Source of the DNA: Bostrychus sinensis
Taxonomy: Eukaryota; Chordata; Actinopteri; Gobiiformes; Eleotridae
Direction: 5' to 3'
NCBI GenBank assembly: GCA_020698575.1
Contig: CM036254.1
Span: 24,032,026 to 24,096,025 of the forward strand
Length of the DNA: 64,000 nt
Numbering within the stretch: position 1 is the stretch's first letter; each line of letters starts with the position of its first letter. Below, piece by piece: positions 11,480-26,400 of this stretch. Made by a program: the position numbers and the translations under genes. The notes beneath the pieces were generated by a model. The model was not told where the DNA came from, did no database searches, and worked only from the letters and a program-made list of their open reading frames with translations.

Positions 11480-14400
11480 TTTTTTATTATGTGCAGAACA
11501 TATGCACAACTCAGTAGTCAGCCTGGGTCGCCTCTGACATGAGGCTACAAAACAGTCGACCTGCCTTTTCTGACTGTGGTCGGGTGTTGGATTGCTGTGT
11601 CAGAGCCCTTAAATAAAGACAGATAAGATGCTAGGTTTAAATGTTGTGATTTTAGTGGAAAGTAGAAATCACACTATAAGCTTTAAGTACTTAAAATGAA
11701 TCATGTTTATCACAAGCTCTTTGTTCACAGCACCTAATGTCTGATGTGAAGTTAAAGATGTCAAATTGAAACTAGACTTGAAGTTATTTTTGGTCTAAAA
11801 GAAGAGACATACATATACAAGTATACAGTAAATTTTATTGCTCCACAATGCTGAAGTAATGGTACATTTAAACAAAACACATTTGTGTGCATATAAGCAC
11901 AGTATCACTCTGTACTTTCTTCCTCACATATTACTGTATTGTCCCCAAAAGTGTAAAGGGTTAAAATGCAGCAAAAGTTGTACAATAGTTTAAAACCAGC
12001 CTCTGTGATGTAATGTACAGTATGTTTCAGGAAGTTTCTCTTTATCTCCACCGCTCTTCTCTAAGTGCATCCAACATTGAGATAGGCCTTGGTTAATTAT
12101 GTATGCCCATGCATTTCCTTTGCCTTTTGCTCCTTCATCGTCATCTTCTCCTTACTGTCTCTCCTCTCTCGTCCCCCTGGTCTCTCTCTGTCAGTGTTTG
12201 AAGAGCTTTTAGACAAGGTCACCCATGAATAAGACATGCTGATTCTCCTCACGTCATCCTTGCAGCCTCGTTATGCCTTATGTAGTTAGCATCCCTAGTG
12301 GTGGTTGCCGCGACTTGCTCTGTTCATTAAAATACAAGATGATGACAAGACAACATTGTTCATATAGAAGCAGGCCTGCAGCAGTTTTAGAGCTTGGGGA
12401 CTCAAATTGCATATACAGTAAAGCAGTTGTTCTCAGCTGGTCTGGCTTAAGTACGCACAATTGCCCTATAATGACATTCACTTGCATTTTTTTTTCCACA
12501 ATAGTTTTAATAAAGATTTGGCCATGACAATACACCAATCACAACAGCAGTAATTAAACTGTCTTACAGAGCTAGGTTGTATTACATGGTATTTTGCTCA
12601 AAACACAATAACAGACACAAAACAATAATAAACAAAGAACAACGAACACAGCTTCTCTCATCAGAAATAATTCAGTGTTACAGTAATCTTAAAATTAAAT
12701 GTACATACAGACTGGAAACAACTGCAAAGTACTCGAAATCAGAAGTCCGTCGGGTTGTCTGTTAGGTCTAAATCCTTAATAAAGTCAATAAAAGGTCCCC
12801 AAATCTTTTCAAATAAATGTTGTTTTGCCTTGTGGATAAATGTTATTCTTTCCTAAGGAAGGCTAGACAACATTTGCTTCAAACATTGGTTAGCTCTAGG
12901 TCTGTTAATGTTTTTGCAAGCCAATGCTATACATCTTTTGGCAGTCAATAAGCTGAGATCGATAAATGTACATTCAGTATTACTAAAATTATGCTTCCCT
13001 GGATACAGAGCCAATAAAAAAAATCTAGGATCCAGTGTTATCTGTTTTGAAATTACCTTTTCTATCCTATTTTTTACTTCCTCCAAAAATAGTAGTAGTA
13101 GTAGTTTATTTGGTTACATTCCCACATACAATGTATTAATGTACCTCTAGCGCCACATTTTACGCATATATCTAGATTGTTCTTATTAAATTTATTTAGT
13201 TGTACTGGTGTAATGTATACACGCATTAGCCATTTAAATTGCAATATTCTAAAACGACTACCGGTAATTATTGACATGGTATGAACTTTAGCACGTGCTC
13301 TGTCCCAATCCTGCTCATTAATAGTAAGTGATAGATCCTCATTCCATGATTTTAGTTTACTTCTTGAGTTCTCTGATGCATTAGATATCAACAAATTATA
13401 AAAGTCTGAGATGATGCTTTTTCTGAAATTATTCTTGATCATCAATTTTTCCAGTGGCGAATAGAGAGTTTTGTTGAGATTCATTTGGTTTGCATTCACA
13501 AAGTTTCTTAATTGAAGATATTTACAGTAATGTTTTTTGTCTAGATTAAATACATATTTTAATTCCCCAAAGGACATAAAGACATCTGGCTTTGATGGGT
13601 AAAGGTCGCTAATTGTTTTACGTCCTCTGGATGCCCATGTTTTGAATGTTGCATCTGCTCTCCCTGGTACAAAAAACTGATTACCCCATATTGTGTGACT
13701 AAATTGTGACAGAGAATTTGGTTCTTTTAGATAATTCCTGACATCATACCAGATCCTTTATCATATGTTTCAAGATAGGATTTTTGACTTGTTGCAGTTT
13801 TCTTGTCGTGTCAGAATACATGAATGATGGTAGAGGTAAATTTAAATTGTGAGACTCCATTTCAACCCAGTACGGATTTTCTTTGTTTGAAAAATAAAAC
13901 ATAGCAGAGCGCAGTTGTGTAGCCCAATAGTAGTGCTCGATATTAGGACATTTTAGCCCTTCTCGGTCATACGGTAAATAGAGCAAAGAGAGACGGAGTT
14001 TAGGCTTTCCATTGTTCCATATAAAACTTACCATAATTTTCTTTATCCATGTAAACAATTCTGGAGAAGGTGGCACAGGAATATTTTGAAATAGGTACAA
14101 CAACTTTGGTAGTACATTCATTTTCAGAATATTTATTCTTCCCATTACAGTTATAGGCAGCCTCATCCACCTGTCTATTAAACTATTAATACCTACTTTT
14201 AAATAATTATAATTAATTTTACCAACTTGTTCAATCCTTGGTACAATGCGGTTATCTCAGAAATGGGATTTTGTCGTTCCATTGTATTTAATAATAGAAT
14301 AGAGGTTTTTCTATTGTTCACTTTATAGCCTGAAATATTTTCAAATAATTTAATCACTTTCAACACTGCCGGGATTGATGAAGTCAGATTTGACAAAAAT

Positions 14401-17400
14401 AAGATGACATCATCAGCAAACAAAGAAATTTTGTGTTCAGTGGACCCTATGGTAATTCCAGTTATTTGCTGGTGAGTGTGTATAGCCGCTGCAAATGGCT
14501 CAATTGCTAAATTCACTTGCATTTTAATTTAAAACTACAACTCTTCACGTCAGTAACTTCTGCCTTTTTAACAAACTCAGTGGTACTTTCATGCACAACT
14601 ACAAAATAATAAGTCTGTGTGTCAAGACTCAATGTGCTACTAAATCTATCCAGCCACTTATTCAAGCATTGATCAGAAGTCTGACATTACAATCAGAACA
14701 TTTCAGTAACATTTTACACTTAGAATCAGATAGTCTTTGTATGTAAAATACACAAAAAGTACTATAAAAAAACATAATGCCAAAAAAAAGTGCAATTCAA
14801 AAGTTCAGGTATACAGAATTAACTTTGATTCTGATGACCACAGTAAGCTATCCTTGTAGTGTGCGGTTTGGCAAGCCCTGAAACAAAAGGAGTAGCTAAA
14901 AGGGACTTTGGGAACAGTAGCGGTTCCCAAAGTGGGGTCCGGGGCACCTTGGGGGCCATGAAGGTACTAAAGGGGGGCCACCAGAGGTTGTCTACATTAA
15001 GTACATGAAAAAATGAAGTTTGAAATGAATTACAATTAAGTGCAGTTATATAGTATACTTGTTTTAAAATCTTAGTTATAAGCAGTTTTAGCAATCCATC
15101 TCTGAGTTTTAGTAACATTTTTATCATGAAAATCTACGGGGAAAAATATGACATAGTGTTTTAAATAGAGTGAAGTTTGTTATGATCAGCAGTCAGCAGT
15201 CTAATTTTTTCCTCTTTTTTTCAGAAGAAGCTTATAATACCTAACGTATACACTGCAATCCCTTAAAATAGACTTGCGCTGTAGGGTAAATGTACATCTT
15301 TTTGAAAAAAAAAAAAACATATTTCAAAGGCAAATTAGGGCATTTTCTTTTCAAAGACCTGTCAGTGTCAACTCTCTGTCTCTTACATTATACGTGCTGC
15401 CTCAGTGCGCAAATAAAAGGCATACAATACTTCAAATGATACTTCAAAACATATTATACAGTATGTTAGGTTGAAAAAGACGATGATGTACCTATAGCAA
15501 CTAGCACTTGCAATATTATGGCAGGTATTTGACTTTGTAAATGTATTAAATTCTATTTGTAGAAACATACAGATATAATAAAGATACAGAAGTTTCTGAA
15601 GGGATACTGTACCTTTTTTAGGATGCAGACTGGAGATACTAAGTTTTCTTTTTTTGTAATTTTTCATATTTTGGTAGGTTGATAGGCCTTTGTTCATAGA
15701 CTTTTGCACTCTACATACTTCAGCTTAAGCATTTTTTCACTACCACAGTGTTTTTGTATATTTCTAATGAAAGTTGGTTTGTTTTCTTCACAGACTGTGC
15801 TGGATGTGGTCGAGACATTAAGAACGGACAAGCTCTACTGGCTCTGGACCGACAGTGGCACCTGGGCTGCTTTAAGTGTAAGGCCTGTAGTAAAGTGCTG
15901 ACTGGGGAGTACATCAGCAAGTAAGTACTGCATACCTATACTATGCTTAGTCACATACAAGAACAAGTATCAGGTTTACACAGCTCATTATAATACTGAC
16001 TGTGTCCTCTGTCTTGTCAGGGATGGCGCCCCCTACTGTGAGAAAGATTATCAGATCCATTTTGGTGTTCGGTGTGAAGCGTGTCATCAGTTCATCACAG
16101 GGAAAGTTCTAGAGGTAAGATAAAGACATACTGTTGCATTTTAATTAGCATTTTTTGATTGGTTAGCTGTGTGATAAAGCTATCTGAATTGTAATTTTAT
16201 GTATATTTAGGTAGCTGTGTCTAAACCACTTCTAAAGAAACTATTAAAAAGACATACTTCACTGTTTTCCACCTGAGTACCTTTTGTACTGACTAACCTT
16301 TATTACACCTACAGCAAGCACTTCATGTAGAGTTCCTAACAAAAACGGCGGCCAAAAATATCCGTTTGGTTTATAAATTGTTACATCGGTGGATGACAAG
16401 GTTCAGAATAAGAAGGAAAACAGTAAAAATGACTGCTTTTCTTCTTTAACTTCTCCAAGGCAGAAGGAAAAGATTTCATTTATACCTCTGGGGTGACAGT
16501 GGCTCATGAAAGCAGTTGTCCTGTAACTGGAAGGTTAGAGGTTCAAATCCCACTCTTAGCAAAACACTTTGCTTCACTTACCTCTATGTATGTTTGGTGG
16601 TTGTCAGAGAAGTCATAGGCACAGTATAGTAACCACATTTTTGTCAGTCTGCCCCAGGGCAGCTGTGGCTACAGTAGCTCACCACCACTGAGTGTGACTG
16701 AAGTGTGAATGTATAATCCACCTAATTGTAAAGCACTCTGAGTATCTAGAAAGGCGCTATATAAAGCTAATGCATTATTATTACCTTAAAATACTAGAAT
16801 ATTTGCTACATTTCTGTTGACCAAATCCTAAGGAAATGGGTCAGACAATGATCTTGCTTTAGAAAACATTACTGTTTAGTAAATGTAACATGCTTTCCTT
16901 AATGTGTGAATGTGATTCTTCCAATGTAGTGCTCACTTTGTTCAGTTAGTTACAACAACAGTAAGGACTAGAGGTACCTTCCACAGGACTCTCTGAAGCT
17001 TAAGAAAACAAACATAAAGACGTACACTCACTATTGACACTACAGTTTTAATTAGATTGTATACTTTTTTATTAGTTTACATAAACAGTTATAGAAACTG
17101 GGCAGTATTTAACAGATACAATACTAGGTCTTACTGTGTGTCCTGTGAATGTTATGTTTGCCTGAATTTGTGACATGTAGTTTGGTAATCTCTGCTGTAA
17201 TCTGTTGAGTTTGGAGCCAAAGAAACTATTGACATGAACAGGTTTCATCTGAAGATTAGATCCTCTTTCACCACATTCACATCTGCACCCACACACAGTA
17301 CATGATGTAAATATTACATAAACAGCAGATGTGTTATGACTCTTTAGTCATTAATATGTAACACAGCTGTTATGAAACACATGTTAAAGTGCTGTTAATG

Positions 17401-20400
17401 TGGGATAAAAACAGTTTGTATGAAATGTTGCCAGCAGTGTTGCTTTGTACTGTGTCTCTTTCAGACTGGGCATATACTCAAAAATATACTAGACACTGAC
17501 ATAATTGAAGTAATAATTGTCAGATCTGGTTGTACAAAAAATGTATCAACTACAATATTCCTACTAATATATATTGTAAAATCAAATGTATTTAACACAT
17601 TTTATGAGTTGTTTTTTTTTTTTTTTTACTTTGTGGCAAAGTAGGAAGCACACTTGGACAGAACTGGAGACTGTGGGACTCAAAAGCGCAACTCGGAAAC
17701 AGATCATGTATAGTACAGATCAGATATACTTTAATGGAGGATTTGGTACACAAAAAGTCAGTCCACAATAACCAGGCAAACAATCCAAAAGGAGCAGGCA
17801 GAGGCAAAATCCAAAATCCATTCTGCAGGGTCATACATGAGCACAAACACAAGGAAAAAAAGCTGGACCGCTTGGCACAGGAGGGTAGGCAGGAAACACA
17901 CAGTAGGAGAAAGTATCTCTGAAAAGACATGAGTTTGAAAATATAAAATAAAACAGGAAGTAACGTGTCTAAAAACAACAAACTTACCTAGAACTGCTGG
18001 GCCTCATACTTTTACTCTATATTGTAACTAGAAGCTCCTGAGCTTGAGTTTAGGAACTGTTTCACAGTAATCGCAATAGTAGTAGTATCACTAGTCGTAG
18101 CAGTACTTGTATTAGTTGTATATTAGCATTGTCAGCATTTTACTTCTATGTGAGTTAGATTATTTTTGACCTAACCGTCCTTCTACCTCTAGTAAAATAT
18201 AATCAACTCACACTGACACACTCTTCTAGCTTATTTTTCTCTTCTGTTTTTGCTAATAACACTCCAGTCTTCATTTCTGTGGCTGGTCATGGTTGACATT
18301 TTCAGACCGATCTAAACACCTGCTCGCCCTCATTAAACGTCCGCCTCATGGTTTTACAGCTGCAGTTCCAGTCGGACTCTGAGTTATGTGTCGTTTAATG
18401 GGACGAAAATGTCAGAGCTGGCCAGCCGGGCTTACAGTAATCCAGCACTAAGACAGGCCTTTATGACAACAGCCACAGCAGACTTCAGGACTACACCCCT
18501 GTGGATCAGTGAGACCAAAGCCTGTCTGATAGACCGAACACTGACCCAGAACCAGGACGAAAACCTCTCTATATTTTGTTTGACAGTGCTATTCTAAATG
18601 GGTGTCATTAAAAAACAAAAAAAACTTTACTCACAGTTTGGTAACAGGAATAGTGTTCCACATTCATTTTTACAAGAGAGCAAACTTAAAGACTTTTAGA
18701 CAGCAAAAATGAATGGTTGCTGTTCATATTTAACATTGTTAAAATAATTTTGAGTAGCACTCAGGTGATAGTATAGATTTACTAAAGTTAGCTTATTAAA
18801 GTAGGATTTGTGTTGATTGATGGAATAAATCTGAGCATACACTTACAAACTATTATAATCTGTTACATTTCTGTAGCTAACTACTTATCCAATATTAAAT
18901 CAAAATTCAGAAATCTATAATATGCTACTTGGGCGTCAGCCCTATGTTCCCTGGTGCCTACTGTATATTTCCTGGTACCTATATTCCTGGTACTGATGTT
19001 CCCCAGTACTGATGTTCCCTGGGGAATATAGGTACTGGGGAACATCTATACTTTCCCCATTGCACAGGTACGGTACCAGGGAACATAGGTAAAACAGCTA
19101 AACGTCAAGACACTTACTAATGTTTTCTAACCAAGCTCTGACATTACACATATATAGTCAATTGGTTGTCAGTTGCTAAAACCATACCTCATAATTGATT
19201 CATAATTTGCTATATTTGATAGCTAATGTTAATTTCTCCATTAAAAAAACAAAAACAAAAATGGCAACATATGGCATATGGCAACATTCTTTCAGCCATA
19301 TTGTGTGAAGTAAACGATTCTATAGATGCCCCTATTAATCAAGAAAGCAGAAGTTCCTAATGGAGGACTTTTTATTATCATAGAGAGGCAATGCAGCAGT
19401 ATAGTCAGAATTGCAGGAGGTGCTATGTGTCACTTTGAAATAGTCCTAATAGACATTTTGGATTGTAGGCCCAATACGCAATATGCAAATGTTAGCTCAT
19501 ATCTCTGCTGGACCATGCCCTGAGCTGAACTGCTGCAGTAGTTTCATTTGGGCATTTTTTTCCCCACCAGTCACAGCCACATAAATGGAAAAAAGCAAAG
19601 TGCCACTTTAACAAATGGCAGATTGAAACTAGAAGCACTCAGATCTCCACCGGTGCATTATAATGATTAAGTAATAATTTCTTCAATTACTGACCGCTTG
19701 TGGCTGGAGTAAGTATCTTTGGCCTTATCTTGCAATGATACTAAATCTTTTTAACATCTCCTGGCTCCAGACATTGATCCAGATTTCTTCATTCGCCCAT
19801 TACGGACCTTTTCTGAAATTTGTTATTAAAATCTGACCATTACTCTTTCAGTGATCTTGCTAACAGCCTAACAAACAAACCAACAAACCAATGCAGCAAG
19901 AACATCTTCTTTGGCTGAAGTATTTCAGGTTCAATAGATTATGATTATGAAAATTTTAACAAGGAGCAGTATCCAGGTGGCAAACATGCATCAGCGCTGA
20001 CTCTATGTTGTTCTGTATTTTCCCATGATGCTGACTGTATTTGCTGTGCTGTTTTGCAGGCGGGGGACAAACACTACCATCCCAGCTGTGCCAGATGCAG
20101 CCGCTGTAACCAGATGTTCACAGAGGGAGAGGAGATGTATCTGCAAGGTAAGCACATTCACACAACCGATCTCTGAATACATAAAGGAACTATTACTTAT
20201 AACATACATATAAAGCAGTACATTTGGTTATGGGTTGGCTTAGGGATAATCACCAGTTTAAAAGCAAGGGTGCAAAGTAACTTGATACTTTCACTAATCT
20301 TTTGAAGAAAATGTAGCAATAGTAGGTATAGTAGTAGTTGTAGTAATAGTTAAAATAAAATCAGATGAGCAGTAATTGTAGTATAGTAGCAGAAGCAGTA

Positions 20401-23400
20401 GTAGTATAGTAATAGTTGTAGTAGTATATGCAGTAGTATCAGTAGTAATAGCAATATTAGTTGTAGTAGTTGCAGCAGCAATACAATATAACTTCAAAAG
20501 TGCATTATAAAGTTTTTTTTTATGCTAGTAATAATTTTGCTGAGGACTTTTACTTTTACTTGTAATAAGTATCACTGATTAGAAGTAGATATCTTTTGTA
20601 CTGCTTTCACCTCAGTTTAAAAGTTTAAAAAATGCATTGATCATTTTAGTGTGAAGACCACTAATACTGAGACATTGTTGTCTTGTAACAGAAGCAGATA
20701 ATACCAGACAGTACCAAATTATACCTTTACAAAACAATTTTTTGTCCGTGCTGTGGAAATATTTTTTCCAATTACATGGTATGGCATCCAAAACAATGTG
20801 AGAACATAAAGCTATTCCAAAGTGTTAATGTTAAGTGACTTTTAGTGAAGTTTGTGAAAAGACTAGATAAGACAGTATTTTCAAAACAATGGTAACAATA
20901 TGCTGTTTTACTATTGATTTGATGTGTCTCAGTCAAGGTCCTTTCTTTCAAACCATGCCTTGAGGTGGGCAAGGCAATAGGCTAGTAATACCACTGCGAC
21001 CAGTTTAAACTGGGCGCTGGACTAATTTATTAAGTAAATTATTAAGTAATATTCATTTTTGCCACTAAATTTACTGTAGAGATTAAGCAGTTCTAACTGC
21101 AATGCAACTTCTGTAGTCCAATCAGGTTGACCAAGAGTAGAATGCATCAAGACAAAGATACTAAGTTGTGACAATGAGAGAGTGTGTACATTAGAATAGA
21201 CAGGGGTATATGGGTGGTTGTGGAGGGGAGGGGGTGAGATTGAAGTTTCTATTGTACAGATGATTGTAGTTATGCCATACAGAACATCTAATAAATTTTC
21301 TAATTTCTAATAAAGTTTTTTTTTTTTTATCATAATAATATACACAGAGTATACCATTTCCTTTATTCTTTGCTTTTCTTATGATGGACTCTCCCTCTCC
21401 ATTTCTCCCCAGGATCAACAGTTTGGCATCCTGGCTGCAAGAACACTACAAGAACAGAGGAGAGGCACAGGGAGCGGGTAGGATTTTGGGCATAACTGAT
21501 TCGTAATGTGGCTGCCTTGATTTTACCCTTATCACAAAAAATAGCTTAAATGGGCTGTTACCACTCCCTTGTTGAGCTGTTAAAACTTTCTAGACTAGAT
21601 GCTGTTACGGCTGAGAGCTTGTGCATGTGTGGGGATGTACAGTGGTATGTTGTCTGTCTTGAGTGGTATGAAGTGTAATTCGGGCTGAAGAGGCAGTTCC
21701 CCTGTGTGATGTCCTGTGAACCCCTCTCCCTTCCTCCACAGCTACTGCCTCCGTCCCTCTTATTCCTCCAAAAAACGCAAAGGCAGGTACTGTATTCACT
21801 ATTGGCTATGAGATGGCATTATCTTCCACTGTGTGTTGTATACAAGGACACAATGCACTGTGTGCTGCCACCTACCGGAGGCTGCCCGCAGTGCTTTCTG
21901 TGTGTCACATGGAGCCATTCAGTCTTGTGTTTAACACTCATATCTAAGGCATGAGATAGATTTGGTGGAGCACACACTGTCTCATAGACAACTAATTTGT
22001 CTTTTTTAAATGCCCCATTCAGCCAACACTCATTTGATTATCCTGCATTCAGGATTGCTGCCGCTGCCATCTAAGCTGTTCATTTCCCATGAAAAGCCAT
22101 GAGATTCTTAAGAGCCTCTCATTCATTTAGCTAAATTATAAATGAATGACATAATCATGAAATAACATAGTAGTGTTTCAGTTTATTCTGTGTCAAATCT
22201 GAGGTTGCTACCTCCTTTCATTGATCATTTAGTAAGTGTGAAAACCTTAAGCTAATGTAAGCTGCATGATAATGATCTTATAATTATGACTTACTGTATA
22301 TTTTCCTTCAGCGAATCAAGAAACATACATACATGTATGTATATGGTATTAAAGGTGCAGTGTTTAGTTTTTTGTTGTCTCTGATGGTGAAATTTCATAT
22401 TGCAGTGCTAATTTCACATCTGTGAGCAGCTACGGTAGCCCTGCTGGGGCAGGTTTATGTTTGCTTTATTCATACTATTAGGATACTAGGTTATTTATAT
22501 AGAGAAAAATTCTTCCACCTCTTGACTTTACATTTTGGAACAGGGAACATCTGACTCGCTAGAAGAAGCCAAAACTAAATTAGTACTATGTAAAAGATGC
22601 AAGTCATATTTTTTGTTGTTGTTTAGCCACTGTAACTCTGGTATGGTTAAGCCTGGAGCCATTCTCCAATTAGCTTGCTAGCCCATTTCACAATATGGTA
22701 AGAGATGCATGCAGTGTAAAGTCAGATGATGAGTTAGCTTTTTAAATTTAGGAACAAAACTCTTCTACTTCTAGTATCTTTTAGTTTAAATGTCTTTATG
22801 TATTCAGTTTTGTTCAGTTATGTACTACTAAATTTTACACAGTGCACCTTTACTTTGTTAGCCTTATAACATGGATTGGTCAAATATGCCAACAATGACA
22901 GTTCTGATGTTTTCATTGCTATTACGTTTATTTGTTTATTAATATCTGCAGGTTTATATTACAGTGGTAACACATTACATTATAACATATTGTGCAGCCC
23001 TAGTGCTGATAGTAGGGGCGATATAGACATTTATACTCATTGTGGCTTTTGATATGGCATTTATAGAACTTTTTCTGTTTCTCTCAACAGCCTACGCGGT
23101 CGTCGTCCGAAAGTATTTGTTCCAGACCTGGTTCAAGCATACCTGGCTCACCGGGTCACACCATCTATGTAAGCTACTTCTATATAGAGAAACTGTGTGA
23201 TTTGTCTTGTTCTGTAACATTATTAGCACCTTATCTAAGTATTGTAAATCTGTGCAGTGGTAACTCCCTTGTACTTGTTTTGTGAGTGCACCTATGTCTC
23301 TATTTGTCTCCTTAGGCAAAAGTAGACAATGAGATCCTTGATTACAGAGACCTAGCTGCCATTCCAAAAGTCAAAGCCATTTATGACATTGAACGGCCCG

Positions 23401-26400
23401 ATCTTATAACCTATGAACCCATGTACACCACCTCTTTGGATGAGAGAGACGAGAGGAGAGAGAGTGTGGGAGAGGTAACTGCCGACTGCATGCTTCTCTG
23501 TCTGCATGCACGATGACAATTACAAGAATAAGACATTAATGTGAACTAATGGTATTCTTGATGGGCTTTTTCTTCATTGAAAAAGTAATAATATAATATG
23601 GTTTTATGTCTTATTTGTAGTTTTTTTCTTGTTTCTTGTTGTCTTGCATTCATTTTGTATTATTCTGTGTCTCTTATAGCTCCACACTGCCAGAAGGGAA
23701 CGTTCACCACTGCCTGATGACAAGGTAAAAAATATTTCTCTGCCTACCTGACCTTTAATGGCTTACAGACCGAGAGATAAAAGCAGTGCAGAGTCATAAA
23801 TGTCAGCAAAAAGAAACTTGTAATTTGTCTGCCCAACTTGATGTTCCTAAAATTTAGCAATACTAATACTAATAAATATTAATAAGTAGTTGACACCTCC
23901 ATTATGGACCACAGAGGGCTGGAGCTATCCCAGCTGCTTTGAGCATCTGTTGGGATAATGGGATAATTTTAGTTTGTTTGATTTGATCAGGTCTATACTG
24001 ACTATGTGGTGCTATATTATAAAGCCTGTTGAAATCAGCTGACAAATATATATTTTAAGGTTGCATTTTAGTGAGTTAGCAATGGAAACAGTCTTGAATG
24101 GTTACACTTGTCTTTTTTTCTTCCTAGTCCTCAAGAAACATGTCGCCTACTCCATCTTGTGAGGTGAGATGAATAATTTGTTATATTTGTATGCTATGTG
24201 CTTTTTTAATCAACCCACAGGGGTTCACAAGCCAGTGTACGCCAGTCCCAAGCCCGGACAAATTTAGAGGTTTTGCTGTTACTGAAAAGAAGAAACTGTT
24301 TTGTATTTTAGTATCAGACAGTAACAGAGAGTAAAATATGCCTTTATCTGTCAGGGCTCATACGACAGGCGAGAGCGTATCCTCCAGAGGTCGACCAGTC
24401 AGGGCTCCATCGGTTCCCCTGTTTATAATCGTCATGGTTACATCCCCACATTGTCACGGTCCCCACAGCATTTCCACCGGCCGGGTGAGTCAAAGACTGT
24501 ACAAATGTATGATGATTCTGAATTTCAGGACAAAGGATGACAACAGCTGCCAAAACATTACTGATGACACACTGAGCTTTCACCTTGAAGTTCCTACTGA
24601 CAGCTTAATTTATCTCACCACAAGGAACTTCACCAAAATTGACTTTTAGGCTGTATTAGTAAAGGATTTCTTTCCCAGATAAATGTACAACTTGGAAGTC
24701 AATTTTGTTATTTTCTCCTTCTTCCTTACAGATAATTTTACTGAGCACTCTTGTTTTCAAAATACCTCTTATTTTGAAAAAACTTTATTTTTCACCTTTT
24801 AATTCCTCTATATTCTTTTCCCCCCTCACTATCTCACCCCCTTCACCTCTGACTCTTGCTACCGGGGTACTGCACCCCTGTCCCGCACACCTGTCCCGTT
24901 GCAGAGGCTCTGACAGGCATGCAGAAGCTCTGCTCCTCTCTGTGCAGTAACAGTGTGGGCTCCAGAAATAGTGACTCCCGCCCCACCTCCCCTTTCAGAC
25001 ACCACTTCCTGCCCCATAGCCAAGGTAAGGGCCCAGGCCACTGTTGTCTGCTGCCCCCTACAGGCAACTCACCACCTCCATCGTCGCCTGGTTTGTCACC
25101 ATCATCATGGACAGTAGAAATGAATGGACTAAAGGATAGATGGGGGAAAAGAAGGTCGGATCCAGATAATTCCTATTCTAAAAACATTTGACTACAAAGC
25201 CAGTATTCTTTATGGTACATCTAAAAATATGTCAAATAGATCAACAACTAGTTTATAAGTTAATTAAAGTAAATCTAAAATATCCTACATACTCATAAGA
25301 TCTTCTCAAATCAATATTCAAATGCAAAACACTTAGGCAATAGCTCACAGCAAACAACAAAGTGAAAAAGGTAAAAAGGTATTCATTAAGTGAATACTAA
25401 TATGCAGTTTGTAGATTAGAATAGGTTGCTCTTTGTACGTAGGCAACTGATTGGTGTGACTGGCAGCTCTCTTTCCTGGCACTAGCTTTTTAGACAATCT
25501 TTTAAATATTATTGTAATCTGACCTAACAATCAATGTACTGTATATATTATAGGCTACAGTGACTATGCTAAAAGCTGAGTGTACAGTTAAGAAGTTAAC
25601 TTTACTTGCTGTTAGCATTACCAGCTACACGTGTGATCACGAACTTGATGACATGCTTCAACATTCAGTTATTTTCCAAATGAGAAAAACTGACGTCTAG
25701 ATCCATGAGTTTGTTTTTTAGCTTAACAAAACAGTCCATTGGTCCATTGTTTTATTCTGTCTTGGGCCTTCACCATGATCCATCGTCATTTCCCATTAGA
25801 AGGATATAAAAAAAGTGCTTCAAGTGTGACATGAACTCAAGTCCTCTCACAAACAAGCATGACCTTTTGAACTAACACAGCCTCACTTTAACACTCCAGC
25901 TGACAGGGTTTTGGTTGAGTTGGTGTTTTTTGGTTTTGCATGAACTCAAGAAACTTTTAATCCAAATCCATTATGCAAACTGACAGCTCCTCAGATGTTT
26001 GGTGGATGACTTGTTTCACTTTCACTGTCTCTCTCTAAACTTACTAACTGTACAAATGAGATCTGAAGTGCTGCAATTTAAGTTTGTTGTTGCATGCAAA
26101 GATATATTAACATTTAAATAGTGAACTGCTAGTGAACTGTGAACTTTAATATAAAAACTTCATGAATCACAACTCACCCACTAGCAGAGGCATTTATTTA
26201 ATCTGTAGTTTCAGCTCTGCTCTGTATTTCAGTCTGCTTTCTGACTGCTTGCTCTAAAAACATAGAGCTTCATTAACTCCATTTTAAACCATAGCCAGAC
26301 TCGTTTCACCACTGAAGTGGTCCCATCGGTCCCTCTGTTCTGCACCGTTCACACCTCTACTGTCCCGTATGTATATATTAGTGCTTATGTTGTGTTTTGG

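Larger units (their letters stand above)
9270..15793 (+). other. Large ablim1 intron between LIM2 and LIM3
   Basis: This 6.5-kb intron contains an hAT-like miniature element (10156-10611), a LINE C-terminal fragment (10840-11065), short CTAT and TTA/TTTA repeats (11110-11480), a minus-strand L1-like LINE (about 12550-14525) and an hAT-like fragment (14916-15190). 'cagttgttctcagctggtctggctt' near 12424 looks like another hAT-type terminus. Between these I see no conserved coding segment. Confidence 0.7.

Noticed and set aside
12195..12222. Extra ablim1 exon (tgtcag|tgtttgaagagcttttagacaag|gtcacc)
   Set aside because: The frame would be open, but the peptide matches nothing in the ABLIM family and the LIM2-LIM3 exons already join correctly without it.
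16491..16560. Possible tRNA gene in the ablim1 LIM4 intron
   Set aside because: A B box is present but the A box and stems are degraded, and a SINE 3' tail follows.
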